A stretch of 64,000 nucleotides of DNA. It comes from Acanthaster planci. Taxonomy: Eukaryota; Echinodermata; Asteroidea; Valvatida; Acanthasteridae. Below are positions 27,701 to 36,509 of the stretch, piece by piece (positions within the stretch are counted from its first letter, which is position 1; every line of letters begins with the position of its first letter). A model generated the notes under the pieces. The model had not been told where the DNA came from. It saw nothing but the letters and a program-made list of their open reading frames with translations, and made no database searches. A program made the position numbers and the translations under genes. The stretch covers positions 1,725,893 to 1,789,892 of the forward strand of contig NW_019091379.1 in assembly GCF_001949145.1 (NCBI RefSeq). The letters are read 5' to 3'.

Positions 27701-30700
27701 GTTTCATAGCCAGATAAACTAAACGGAGATTATTCACAGATTCCAAATGGGTGGCGGCCGGGGGCACGGGCATTCGCTAAGCAGAGGTGGCAGCAAGTCA
27801 CTCTATGCAAGTCCGAGTCGAGTCACAAGTCATTATGTGCAAGTCCAGGTCCAGTCACAAGTCAAGTCACAAGTCATTTGGTCACAGGGCAAGTCAAGTC
27901 ACTCGTCATTTGGTCTAAACACAAGTCAAGTCACAAGTCTCTTTGTTCAAGTCCAAGTCAAGTCACAAGTCATTACGTGCAGGTCCAGGTCCAGACACAA
28001 GTCAATTCACAAGTCATTTGGTCACAGGGCAAGTCAAGTCACAAGTCATTTGGTCACAGGGCAAGTCAAGTCACTCGTCATTTGGTCTAAACACAATTCA
28101 AGTCACAAGTCTCTTTGTCCAAGTACAAGTCAAGCTTGCACATTATTTTGTTCAGCTGTAACAAGCAAAAAGAACCAAGCATCAACTTACGAATTTACCA
28201 GTTACGAGTTATAAAAATGTATGGGGCTGGTCGAGTAGCGTCTGACTTGGGTTGGTACAGTAACAAGTCATTTTTTGCAAGTACAAGTCAAGTTACAAGT
28301 CAAGTTTTGCAAGTCCAAGTCAAGTCACAAGTCAAAGCTGGTACTTATAAGTCAAGTCACAAAAATAGCGACTCGAATCCGACTCGAGTCCAAGTCACAT
28401 GACTCGAGTCACCAACTCTGCCACTAAGGGGAACGCCCCCCCGTGCCCCCGTACAGTTACGCCACTGCGCTCTTCGCTATAGTTATTTTGTGTAGATCGT
28501 GTTCAAAATTTGTACAGTTGAAAGAGTACTCATCAACATGAAGTGAAATAAACCGTTACTCCCGATCCAACTACCTATCACCGTTAATGAACGCAGCCTT
28601 TTCAGCAAAATACCAATAGACGAAACCAGGCATTTATATGTCATCCCATTGGATGATATCATGTGCCACGCTAACAAGCGAGGCTTCCCAACGTCATACC
28701 ACAAATCATGCGTTGTAGTTAACCTAATATCCCTGAAATAAACTCCAGCGTTTCAGTTTGGGGCAAGAAATTAAAAGCTATATCAGAAATTTCCGAACAA
28801 GAAACATGCAAAGAAACAAAATAGATAGGGCCATCCAGGATTGGAACCACAATCCAACTGATTCTAACCCTTTATCTTGCCTACGCAAGCCAGTTCAACC
28901 GACCGTCTTTTTCATTTTCAATTCATTCGCATTTATACTACACTCTGAATAAGCAAGAAAAGTAAATTATAGACATCAGCAACGAAATAAGGAAAAGCTA
29001 CATAAGATTAAAAAGGACAAGTAATGTTTAGGGAAAAAACATGGGGCGCATACAGAAAGCCGGAGCTTGTGTCGAAATGCCCTTAATGAAATAATAACAA
29101 AAAATCCATTGATTGGGGATGAAACAAGAGATTAAGGACAAGACAGGCAACAAACAGTTAAAAGAGAAAAAAAAAGAAAGATGAAGAAAGGAAAAAATAA
29201 AAACTTGCTACAATAGAGAGGGGTTTTCAAAATAGGCATATGAAACTGTAAATTGAATACCTGATGAATCCAGTAAAGAATGACTGAAGCAAAGATTGAA
29301 TGCATTCAAACAAACGAGCCGGCTGTGTGGTCAAGAAGAATTATTTATGCTATAGATAATGAGAAATAAGGATGTTCTCTTTCTTTGTGTATATTATCAT
29401 ATTGTATTACAAAAACCCCTCCCACAGGAGCATTTTGCTGGAAAAGGTGTCTAACGGTAGTGGGTAGTCGAGTTGGGTGCCAATGTGATGATCGAGTGCA
29501 GTGAAGTCAGTGTGCACGAAGGGATTAAAAAGTGGACCTAGAAACTGGTCCAATCATGCAGCTGAGCAGGGCAGGGGGCATTGGGGCACCCCTCCCCTCT
29601 CCCAGCTTGAGGCCTGTGTCCCCCGTGTGCCCCATATACACTCAGATATTAGAGAAGTGACAGTCCGCTGTGGTCACTGTGAACAACCACTGAGTGCTCC
29701 CTCCAGAAAATGAGGGCCCCAAGTTCCCCGCAATGTATCCCTGTCACGCCACTACAGCAGGGTACGTCCAGACCCAAATTGGCTTCATGCACCTTCAGTT
29801 TTTGGGTAAGAAGACGCGTGCGCCAGTAGCTCATGATGTTCAACTTCACATGCAAAACTCGTTTCATTGCCAGATAAAGAAATCGATTAAAAGGGTCTGG
29901 AATTGCCTGTCGGTCTGTTGGTGTAGCAATTTTATATTCCCTTCGTGCGTCGGGTTATTTCTATGTTGTGTGTCGTGACATTCTGCTTGGCGGGAACATG
30001 CCATGTTTCACCACACAAATAAAAATAGGTCGTTATATTGATCCATGAGTGACGACTTACCATGCGTCCTTTCCTCATGAATAGCAAAAAAAAAAAGCCG
30101 AGACCAGGATATCGACATTTTCATAGTGCTCTCGCGAAACCAAGTGAACTTGGAGAAAACATAAGCACTTTTTTTTAAGTTACCATCTTTTATAGTGCGA
30201 AGTCCACTGTTTAATTATTAGTTTATATCTTTTGTGCAGTTTCAGGTTTTCTAAATCTGGTAATGAAAAGATTAACGTATACAGTAAAAAATGACACTGA
30301 GAAAAAGACCTCTGTTTTTCAGTAAGGGCAAGTCCGAAGCGCCCGTGCACCAGTTTTGAAAGTAGACAAGCACCTTGGTGTTCCATTTAACCAACAGTTA
30401 ATTTTCCTTTTAAAGGGTCTATGCGGAGTAATTGGTAATACAGCCCTTTACAATGTGAACTTAATGCTATTTCATTACTTTTGCCAATTCCAATTCATTT
30501 CTTGAACAAAAATTAAAATTGCTCCAGGACAAAACTAAACGTCGCATTGATTTTCTGCACAAAAACTGAAATATTCCTTTTTGTTTTTATTTTGCTGTTC
30601 TAAATTTCCTTTCTTTGGTGAATCTTTGATATGTGAGTACATGGCAATAAGACAACAAGTAACTCCTTCTAAGAAATATTTTCAATTTGAAAATTTGGGG

Positions 30701-33700
30701 ACCATAATTCGAATAGAATTTGTCGGATTTGTCGGAGGCTTTTAAAGAAATATTCTTCTTGTGTGCATTTTTACTGCTTTAATACAGTGTGGCTCAATCC
30801 AGTCGGAATTCAAATTGTTTTGGTACAGTTTGACTCTTAACTTCAAAAAATTCTTGAGCCTAATTTCTCTAAAGAGATCTACTGCTATAACGATTTCGAC
30901 TCAGACCGTTTATTTCGGGGAATCGGCGAAAGGGTAAAGCCATTCGGTTATTCGTAAATTGCCGCATACGTTATGTCGTGAGCTGTGCAAAACAGGACAC
31001 GAAAAAGTGACGTGTTTTCTTCTGAATGACTTTTAAGGATTAAACTGGAACTCTTCATCAGCTCTTTAAACAAAGCCCCTGCTGTTTTCGTCAGACCCAG
31101 AACTACCTAATTAAATTCATTTCAGCTTTAACTGAATTGGCATTGCAAAATTGGTCCCCATCAACGGGAGTCAATTTGATTACAGAGGATTTCTGAAGCG
31201 CCAGCTTCATCCGAGTACTTTAGCCTTAACAAAGGAAGCGCCTCGCGAAAAGCTTTAAGGCATTCACAAAAAGTGAACCCTTCAACCTTTGGACAACTGT
31301 ATGGCATGTTCCTGAACTTAAAAATCCTCTTTGGTGGTCCCTCTGCTGTCTCTGAAAATAAACACCCTACTGCCCATGCCCAATTGTCGCGATGGGCCGC
31401 CTTATCACACAGTGTTTGCCTTCGTATCCAGGGTTGCATCATTTATCGTTACGTGCAGCAAGCTCGAATTACGGTACGATGGAGTTTAGATATTAAATGG
31501 GCTTCGATTAACTTACATTGCCTATACGTATGGCCGTAGATCCCCCCCCCCGCAACAGGATCTTGAAAATATTGAAATAGATTGTGCCTGACAAAGAACT
31601 TTGTAAATAGCTTAATATCATGGAACAAAACAGCCTATCGGGGGAAAATGACACACAAGACTGTAAACGTTCGCTCAGCGACTGAGGTTCTAAGTAATGG
31701 AGTTTACGCAAGGGGTGTTAACGTTTCAGTCGCGTTTACTTCGAGACAATCATTCAAGCACCAACATGATGTTTACTCAGAATTTAATTTTCCTTCAACG
31801 CGAATAAAATACTGCGAGCATTGCCAAATGAACGCCGACGCACTGCTATATATTTGTTTACTTTTTAAACGAAATTGAAAACGTGCGCTGCATAGACTTG
31901 ATTGCATGCAACCAAGCGTCCTATACATGTAGTAATAATTATATTTCTATTTAGAGAGTCAGGGAGCGGAATATAGTAGTATCCAATGCCAGTGTGATTC
32001 TACAAAATGGGACATATTATTGTTATTAATTCTATTTTACAGTGGAAACCTTGTGTCCAACCTTCTTTCTTTTTAAATTGTCGTAGAAAGTCTGGCTGTC
32101 AGGAAAATATTTTCGCACTATACTCATTTTGCACTGTAGGCCTCTTTGCATGGTCAAGACAGTGCTATGTCTCAAAGCGGGATGAGTAATGTTAGGTTAA
32201 AACGGGCATGAAGGTATAATGTACAGCAATGCGTGCTAGCCCTAGTTCACTGTAAATTAATGCAAGGCCTGTTACGTTCTACTAAGGAGTACTGTTCCTT
32301 CGGGCTTTTGCCTTAAGAATCTATGTAGGAATGTTGTATGACAAAGAATTGATCGTTAAGAACATACCTAATCCTCTGCATTAAATTTGTTTTCTCCTTT
32401 ACATCGGAACTACAAAACAGACTAACAACAGGGACATGATGTGAACCTATACCAGGCAAGATATGGGACGGAGGGGTACCCCCCTTACCTGTCCAATCCC
32501 TATACACACTCTAGACTGTTGTGACCTAACACGTCCCCCCTAAAGTCTGTAAAGAATTCCTGAGATTCCGATCAAACAATAACCAACACAAAGGCTAGGG
32601 GGGTTCGCTCCGTCCCATATCTTGCTTCAAATGTGTGAACCTTACAACTACCTTACAATACTCCGCATATATAATTCTTTACGTTCCGGGGGAAAATGGC
32701 ACTTAAAAAGTCTTCCGCTGCCGGTTTGGGTGAATTAATCGATTTCCTGACATAGAAAGCCTTTTTTTTTCCAAGAAAATCCGTCGAAATGTGCAATTAC
32801 TTATGTTTTCCAGTGCAAAAAAATAAAAGAAAAGAAAAAAACAAGTGGGAGAGATAGATTACCATGAAATGTTACTGGTATTTTTCAAAGCATTTTATTG
32901 TTGTTAGAGGCATGTGCAAATGACTGATTCAAGGTTCAAGATAATGCCGGGAAGTCATGGCGACGAAGATGAAAATCAATCTGTAGTCTGTATGAAAGGT
33001 TGGGAAAAGCTTGCCCCACAGTAATTTGATAAAAAATTGATTATTATACGGTCATCCAATTTTAGCCTACCTCGCTGGAATCTCTATTAAAGGAAATTTT
33101 GCAAGTCCAAGTTGAGAGGTGCCATTACCCAGTTTCTTTCCAGGTGAGATCGTTAAGAAAATTGTGACCGACGAATGAAAATTGGTAGTCTTGGTTTCCA
33201 GACCTTCCTGTTTATTCCGTGACACGATCCACCACCAGAAGAATCAGTACGATCAGTGCTAGTACGCCGCAAAAAAGGGGTTGACACAGTGAATTGCGTT
33301 ATACACCGCACCACATAGTGCGGGCGTATCGGATTGTAGCACCACGAAACCGAATCTTGGACCCAAGACTAAAAAGTGGTTGGGTGTGCACCAAACAGTC
33401 CTCAAACAGCTGTTCTTTGTAAAGGACCTTGACTTGGGGGGGGGACAAAACGAATGAAAAGGAAATTGAAACGATTGAGTGCGAGGGATATACTTTCTAA
33501 TGTTTTAACTGTTGGAAACTTAAAACCCGAATGAAGATGGACTAATCACACTCAGATAAGGTCACCTCACAGCAACGCTCAGTTTCCCAATGTTTATTCA
33601 GCCAGTCAACTCCAACCTCACGTTAACTAAAACAATATAATGACGGGTATCCCTAATGGAACCTTTACCATCAAAAATATGCCGCATAATGCCAGCAGTT

Positions 33701-34849
33701 TCGTTATCAAACCTTTTAATCTTTTCAAAAATCTGTTCACTCCCTGGGAATATTTACTGCTGGGAGCATTGTGTGCAGATCTTATCGCCCTTGATGGCAC
33801 ATAATGAACAGCATGAAGACACCATATTTATTTAAGGATTATTACTTATCTTGTACTTGTTAGATTTAATTTCTTCGTTTTATGAATATTTAAATTTAAT
33901 GTTTAGTTTTTAGTGCTTAATTTTTAATTTTGTTTTATAACTCCCGTTACTTTGTTTTAATTATTTAAAGTTAATTTAATTTTTGCATTTTACTGTCCAG
34001 CGCTTTGAGATGTCATCGACATGGGAAGCGTTTTTAAATAATTCATTATTATTATTATTGTTTTGTCTGTTGCAGACGGCAAGTACATTTTGTACGTTGC
34101 TAACCTACTGCACTGCATTACATGAAAAGGGTTGCGGGAAAACAACCAAGTTTGGGGACATGATGTAGCCCAGGGACTAGAGACGGCCAACTACTCTTGG
34201 ATAAAATGTGAGGTGCGAGGAAGAACGTGGGCCGGCGTTTGGAGAAAATGACCCGATGTGGAGTGAGCTTATTCCCACCGCCATGAGGAAATTTTCCGTT
34301 TGATGCCAGCGGAGGGAAGTATATAGATTCCATTAAGCACTTAAATGCAGGCAATAAAAAAAACCGAGTGCCAAACGTTCAACACGTGGTGCTGTACGGA
34401 GGGTTTAAAAGCACTTGCAAGTTAATAAATATCATTTTGAGATGCCTCCAACAATAGCATAACTTTCTGCAGATGTCAATTTCTGGTAAAGAAAAATGCC
34501 CAAAAAATAAGTTACCGAAAAAAAGAAACACTACCTGGTCTTCGTACACATGTCTTCTTATCCAGTTAAAGCCATGAGCCATTGAGATACAGAAGATACC
34601 AAACACAGCTGTCATGATGAAAGCTTGAGTTAGGGTCAGCGTAGACATTGAAAAATCTGGCTGCGATGTGACGTTAGCGACAGCAAAGGCCGTATCGTAA
34701 AGTTCCCGACATTCGGTTGGAATTGTCGGGCCCGACACGGTGGTGATCTGATCTGTCGTTACCGATGTTGTCGTGCTTGTACAAAGCCCAGCTTGTAAAA
34801 TTGTCAAAGCGAGAATTAAGGCACCGCAGCCGAACATGTTAGTCATCAT
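3529..34849 (-). CDS. DUR3-like sodium/solute symporter (SSS family), N-terminal part, spliced, runs off left edge
   Basis: Four minus-strand exons join in frame: 34849-34535 (phase 0 end), 12963-12841 (phase 0), 12514-12304 (phase 1), 3744-3529 (phase 1, donor GTAAGC). All four have GT donors and, where visible, AG acceptors. The product begins with a hydrophobic leader, then a Thr/Ser-rich extracellular-type stretch, then TM segments. Family-typical blocks include VVSQWTWAATLLQSS, GISGPFWYAAGAT, RAPGAKTFLQVI, TNIIVTAMLMLGG and GAYTFIGGLGATFYVSY. These are recognised from fungal and plant DUR3 urea/polyamine transporters and their animal homologues of the sodium:solute symporter fold. About 288 residues are present. 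DUR3 proteins usually have about 650-700, so over half lies left of the window. Substrate in animals is unknown to me; urea transport is only the family name. The start is the first ATG, in the strong context CACCACCATG; the open frame extends a few codons further up but has no earlier ATG. Confidence 0.9.
3745..7640. other. Symporter intron 3, right of exon 4: no gene recognised
   Basis: About 3.9 kb of AT-rich intronic DNA. Open frames of 60-134 codons occur on both strands but show no domain, no motif and no splice-consistent continuation. The only structured part is the 75-bp tandem repeat near 6.9-7.25 kb, listed separately. Confidence 0.6.
6900..7250. repeat. 75-bp tandem repeat, interrupted by a dispersed-repeat segment
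   Basis: A unit starting AACTGTGCAATGCATG begins at 7054, 7129 and 7204, giving an exact 75-bp period. The first two copies are nearly identical and the third is diverged and truncated. A weaker fourth copy precedes at about 6905-6952, separated from the rest by about 100 bp that resembles 32540-32630. One ambiguous base (n at 6956) sits at that junction, so assembly here is uncertain. Confidence 0.85.
8040..8990 (+). pseudogene. DIRS-type reverse transcriptase, broken
   Basis: The reading frame RLRQRIKFWRDIG, LDLSVLNTYISKKHFK, VSSDLKSGCHHF and HRYFRF is open to 8563, where a frameshift follows. The neighbouring frame continues with TVLPFGLTTAPYIFNKAL and, after more breaks, the catalytic-type motif ALYLDDDF near 8690. 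These are the ordered RT blocks (LDL, D-containing palm strand, LPFGL-x-TAP, YLDD). At least three frameshifts or stops separate them. The last codons before the MITE read IRDLHSFV, which continue across it. Confidence 0.85.
8994..9254. mobile_element. 261-bp MITE with terminal inverted repeats, nested inside the retrotransposon
   Basis: The two ends are inverted copies of each other over about 60 bp. Shared blocks are CTGTA at the tips, GAGTTTAAACAC, TTTTTTGTSCCCACTTT and further inward ACATGTTTA. A TA dinucleotide (or GTA) flanks both sides at 8992-8993 and 9255-9256. If the element and one TA copy are removed, the surrounding retrotransposon frame reads through with no gap (HSFV then GQIISLSPLVGNITR). 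That confirms a clean insertion with a 2- or 3-bp target duplication. It has no coding capacity. Confidence 0.88.
9257..10260 (+). pseudogene. DIRS-type RNase H and conserved linker domain, broken
   Basis: After the MITE the frame reads GQIISLSPLVGNITRLVTRN. An RNase H-like segment follows, IICSDASSTGAGAI, with the D-A-S-x2-G signature, then SSTWYELEPIRFAL and VPRTINNQADFFSR. Next comes the block CWGPFTIDCFTTFYNSKLPQF with SWNPHSSGIDAF. In another frame it continues with VLTFPWWPSQPFWPLL and NSLFGSNNFDGFIV. These blocks are typical of the region just before the recombinase in animal DIRS-like elements. Several frameshifts and stops are present. Confidence 0.82.
10380..11343 (+). pseudogene. 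Tyrosine recombinase of the DIRS-type element, broken
   Basis: The N-terminal core-binding part is seen as SESTVSSYLYETRQFLFWLDS followed by LRWFHSLINSKSN. The catalytic part follows in shifted frames: MAGMKANHLTEI, LRRYLSESGIQFGQDKYLFTP and YTRCRELLLEALRRIGV. The family signature is GYSLHSLRSGGASYLAN, containing the H-x-x-R catalytic pair. After MQHGR a stop replaces the expected Trp codon. The downstream NKCVRWNTKERL has Cys where a nucleophilic Tyr would be expected, so the enzyme is inactive on several counts. Confidence 0.85.
11400..12303. other. Intron sequence after the retrotransposon; paired direct repeat near 11.87-11.95 kb
   Basis: A motif AGACACAAAGTGTGTA followed about 12 bases later by GATTAACT-ATTG occurs twice, at about 11868 and 11911, forming a diverged ~43-bp direct repeat. 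It might belong to the 3' terminal repeats of the retrotransposon, but I could not find a partner on its left side. Nothing else is recognised. Confidence 0.45.
12304..12514 (-). CDS. Symporter exon 3
   Basis: This 211-nt exon starts in phase 0 after a CTCCACAG acceptor and ends in phase 1 at GTAAGG. It encodes TGISGPFWYAAGATI, a hydrophobic helix, the RAPGAKTFLQVIMARFG loop and a second helix ending TNIIVTAMLMLG. The apparent open frame upstream of the acceptor is intron sequence: the true protein joins SAVATT to TGISGP. Confidence 0.9.
12515..12840 (-). other. Symporter intron 2 (326 bp)
   Basis: This is the only short intron of the four-exon segment. It holds no recognisable repeat or reading frame. 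Confidence 0.8.
12841..12963 (-). CDS. Symporter exon 2
   Basis: This 123-nt exon (41 codons, phase 0 at both ends) sits between a pyrimidine-rich TTCCTTCAG acceptor and a GTAAAA donor. It encodes the most diagnostic block of the family, from DNLDTDFDAGGQ through TATTVVSQWTWAATLLQSSAVA. In DUR3-type transporters the SQWTWAATLLQSS stretch forms the start of the transport core. Confidence 0.9.
13556..13925 (-). pseudogene. LINE (non-LTR retrotransposon) ORF2 C-terminal fragment
   Basis: On the minus strand from about 13910 an uninterrupted frame reads LLTACIKGHIRPLTEYA, WNAELTEAQVEKLESIQKRALETILG and FALKLKNSNVFREWLP. After one frameshift it ends KCKNMRYENSAIPCFVSLLNS and a stop at 13556-13558. 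This is the stereotyped end of LINE ORF2: the thumb with RP-x-LEYA, KLE-x-IQKRAL-x-ILG, then the C-terminal tail. It is about 120 codons, so a typical 5'-truncated insertion. It shares minus orientation with the host symporter gene. Confidence 0.85.
14176..14235 (+). repeat. Degenerate terminus of a GGGCGGATCC repeat family
   Basis: CAAGGGCGGATCCGGAA followed by a long T/G-rich run matches the left ends at 23211 and 41411 (CAGGGGCGGATCC then a G run). No right end was found. Confidence 0.45.
14240..20010. other. Symporter intron 1 (right part of the ~21.6-kb intron): no gene recognised
   Basis: Open frames up to 168 codons occur, the longest at 16601-17107 on the plus strand, with overlapping ~90-100-codon frames on both strands at 15944-16269. 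None shows a recognisable domain, codon pattern or splice context. Base composition is ordinary intronic DNA. Confidence 0.55.
20011..20180 (+). repeat. Dispersed repeat family R1, copy 1
   Basis: It shares ordered blocks with 36329-36509 (minus) and 59311-59538 (plus): GCAGAAGCACC, CTCATCGGTT, GAGCCATGTTGG, GGGAGTGTT, CTGGTAGC, CAGTTCCGACCAAAGG and a final AAACTATGCCCTCTTTTG. The three copies differ at many positions, so the family is old. No coding content. Confidence 0.8.
20200..23200. other. Intron: no feature recognised
   Basis: Open frames up to 139 codons (20573-20992) show no known domain. I see no repeat structure or RNA gene in this stretch. Confidence 0.5.
23211..23260 (+). repeat. 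Left terminus of the CAGGGGCGGATCC repeat family
   Basis: CAGGGGCGGATCCAGGAAAT followed by a G run is the same end as at 41411. Both copies are immediately preceded by TTATC. The right end is not evident. Confidence 0.6.
23300..27050. other. Intron: no gene recognised
   Basis: Frames of 60-120 codons occur on both strands (for example 25984-26274 plus and 26730-26368 minus) but show no recognisable protein. AT-rich and otherwise unremarkable. Confidence 0.5.
27089..27222. mobile_element. 134-bp foldback element with 12-bp target duplication
   Basis: Two 32-bp arms, 27127-27158 and 27182-27213, are inverted copies with 31 of 32 positions matching (core GTTGGGTAAGGGCAAAACCC). A 23-bp AT-rich loop lies between them. 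The 12-mer AAGACGCACAGT occurs directly before (27077-27088) and after (27223-27234) the element, marking a target-site duplication. A single-arm relative lies at 40687-40756. Confidence 0.85.
27747..28474. mobile_element. Short TIR element with GTGGCG / CGCCAC ends, interrupted by an AAGTC element
   Basis: The left flank GGTGGCGGCCGGGGGCACGG at 27748 and the right flank CCGTGCCCCCGTACAGTTACGCCACTG near 28449-28474 are inverted relatives. Together they look like the two ends of a small hAT-like MITE (the right end in minus reads CAGTGGCGTAAC). The 642-bp AAGTC element lies between them. Confidence 0.5.
27782..28423. mobile_element. AAGTC-rich nonautonomous element with hAT-like ends
   Basis: The left end CAGAGGTGGCAGCAAGTCAC and the right end GACTCGAGTCACCAACTCTGCCA are inverted relatives. 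The interior is a degenerate array built from AAGTCAAGTCACAAGTC units, including longer near-perfect duplications such as CATTTGGTCACAGGGCAAGTC. CTAAG flanks both sides (27777-27781 and 28424-28428). Similar AAGTC-array elements with CAGAGGTGG termini are known to me from fish and other animals as hAT-type MITEs; the family match here is by memory. The Ser/Gln/Val-rich frames across it are repeat artefacts. Confidence 0.8.
28480..32440. other. Intron: no gene recognised
   Basis: AT-rich intron sequence with A-rich and purine-rich stretches near 29.0-29.3 kb. No coherent reading frame, RNA gene or inverted repeat was identified. Confidence 0.5.
32453..32630. repeat. Inverted-repeat element related to the 7-kb repeat
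   Basis: Arms near 32455-32480 (GGCAAGATATGGGACGGAGG) and 32601-32626 are inverted copies. The right half (AACCAACACAAAG, G run, then CGTCCCATATCTTGC) matches 6995-7050. Small MITE-like dispersed repeat. Confidence 0.65.
33836..34062 (+). repeat. Probable LINE 3' UTR and (ATT)n tail
   Basis: AT-rich sequence leads into CCAGCGCTTTGAGATGTC, then ATGGGAAGCG, TTAAATAAT and a short (ATT)n run ending near 34060. This AGCGCTTTGAGA ... GCGCT ... AAATAAT(ATT)n arrangement is the usual 3' terminus of several animal LINE families. No coding part is attached. The call rests on resemblance. Confidence 0.55.
34535..34849 (-). CDS. Symporter exon 1: start codon, leader and first TM segment
   Basis: This 315-nt exon gives 105 codons ending in GAC CAG before a GTAGTG donor. 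Residues 1 to about 25 are hydrophobic (GCGALILALTILQAG) and look like a signal peptide or signal anchor. A Thr/Ser-rich stretch and a TECRELYD segment with possible N-glycosylation (NVTS) follow. The first transmembrane segment is TQAFIMTAVFGIFCISMAHG, ended by a basic stop-transfer NWIRR. The last residues join smoothly to DNLDTDFDAGGQ in the next exon. Two adjacent ATGs start the frame; the first is chosen. Any 5' non-coding exon is not visible. Confidence 0.85.
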
Positions 34850-36320
34850 GGTGGTGTCTGAGTTCAGTAAATACCCTCCAAGTCTCAATCCTGTGTGAAA
34901 AGTGGGTTTGACTGACTGTCACTCATGTTTGAGGATTGACAGCTATTTCACAAGTCCTCACTTAGTTTAAGTCACTCAGGAAATCATTCGGGCGCTTCGA
35001 ATGAAATTGGACGATGATATTGATTTTTTTTCTCACCACAGCTTTCGATATCCTGGAAAGGCGCCTGATTGCGTTAAGTGCAAGTCGGCAGAACACGAAC
35101 GTCTGACACGAACTGTCAACTGAAGGCGGGAAGTCTTCAAGGAGAAGCAGTCTCAAAGAATTCACACATCGCTGAATTCTTTGGTGGAGCACCTTCACCA
35201 CTTAAAGCCAATTGATACAGAGAAGTCCACCGTACGCAGTTTATTCGATGGGGGAAACTGGAGAAGTGGGTAAACAAAAGCCGCACTTGGTCGTAAAAAT
35301 CTCTTCAGAGGGGAAGCTAAAAATCGCTTTAAGTTGTCGAGGCGAGAACTATTTTTTCTACGCTCGAGAATCAGGGCAAATTTTTGCGACCGCTCAGTAG
35401 TCCTTCAGGGAGATTGCCTATTTCTCCAAAGTTTTCTTCCCGGCCTGAAGACCTGTTCGTACGAGCGTACAGTAATTAACTCTGCTCCTGCACGTCAATA
35501 TGCTGAGCCCTTCCTCCATTGCATGCCTGAGCACGCTGCAAGCCTTCGTGAGCTTTATAATCAGATCTACGTCGGACTGTGCGGGGGAAGATATGGCTTT
35601 CAGCGTCGGTGATGGTGAAACGGTTTGCATTCGCTCAGGAGTAATGCTCAACTGTGATTGGTTGTTTAATGCTCAACTGTGATTGGTTGTTTAATGCTCA
35701 ACTGTGATTGGTTGTTTCATCCCCTCCCTGCGTGGACTTGAAATAGGCCGATTTTATATTTGGTTTTACTGGTTTGGGTTTTTGTTTCTGATCACTGATT
35801 ATGAAACAACCTATTACGCGAAGAATAAGTGCAAGAAGGAAATAAGAAACCTGTGAGTGAAAACTGTTCGGAAATTTGCACCTCTCTGCTGTTTTTCTCA
35901 AATGCCCAAAGAGACGCGCGTGTTGACTGTAGACCCTCCTAAAATCAAGTTAAGCTAAAAGGGCAAAGATTTGAATCAATCTGGAAAACTTGTGCCCCAT
36001 GATGAAAAATGACAATTATCAGCGACGTAACCAGCTTTTAGTGTGGAGGAAGAGGATTCAAAAGCGAAAGCGGCTTCAGGGTCATTCAACATAATGTTGG
36101 GAGGAAAAAATATCAAACGCCTTACGGTCCCGACATCCTTGCCTTTATTTACTGGTGTTGTTTTCTTAGGGTTTTGGTGCTAATACATGTATTTGATAAA
36201 TGAATATAACAATTACTTTCTACTCACTACAGAGTATTCTTTGTAATAATAATCCGTCAGGGAGGGAAGTTTCCCCCTGCCCCCCCCCCTTGGATTTACC
36301 ACTGGCTTTTATAATATTCT
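34850..36320 (-). other. Upstream region of the symporter: no gene; possible promoter region
   Basis: Short frames only. The notable feature is the triple 25-bp repeat at 35643-35717. No TATA box or defined transcription start can be assigned from sequence alone. Confidence 0.4.
35643..35717 (-). promoter_or_regulatory. Three exact 25-bp tandem units, each with an inverted CCAAT box and an E-box
   Basis: The unit begins AATGCTCAACTGTGATTGG and repeats at 35643, 35668 and 35693 with no differences. Read toward the symporter (minus strand) each unit contains AACCAATCA, an NF-Y type CCAAT box, and CAGTTG, an E-box. The array begins 794 bp upstream of the symporter start codon. Regulatory function is inferred from motif content and position only; it may be a chance minisatellite. 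Confidence 0.45.
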
Positions 36321-36328
36321 ACTGAATC

Positions 36329-36509
36329 TGGACCAATAGAGGGCGCAATTTTCCTAGCGACGGTGGCTCCTTTTGGTCGGAACTACACTTTGCTGGTTTA
36401 CAAACGAGTATGAAATACACGCATTACGGGCACTTCGCTACCAGCAAAATGAACACTCTCCCACCAAACGTGGCTCTTTTCAACCGATGAGGGGGTGCTT
36501 CTGCTACAG
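36329..36509 (-). repeat. Dispersed repeat family R1, copy 2 (minus strand)
   Basis: The minus strand reads GCAGAAGCACCCCCTCATCG, GAGCCACGTTTGG, GTGTTCATTTTGCTGGTAGC, ACCAGCAAAGTGTAGTTCCG and ends ATTGCGCCCTCTATTGGTCC. These are the same blocks in the same order as the copies at 20.0 and 59.3 kb. This copy looks closest to full length. Confidence 0.82.

Noticed and set aside
27747-28214. 155-codon frame rich in Ser, Gln, Val
   Set aside because: It is produced by the AAGTC tandem array; parallel frames in the same array give equally repetitive peptides.
27747-28423. CRISPR-like array, because of regularly repeated short words
   Set aside because: No constant repeat with unique spacers; units are degenerate tandem repeats inside a transposon in animal DNA.
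34850-34888. Start of the symporter at the upstream end of the open frame
   Set aside because: The codon there is TTG; the first ATG, in a strong context, is at 34849.
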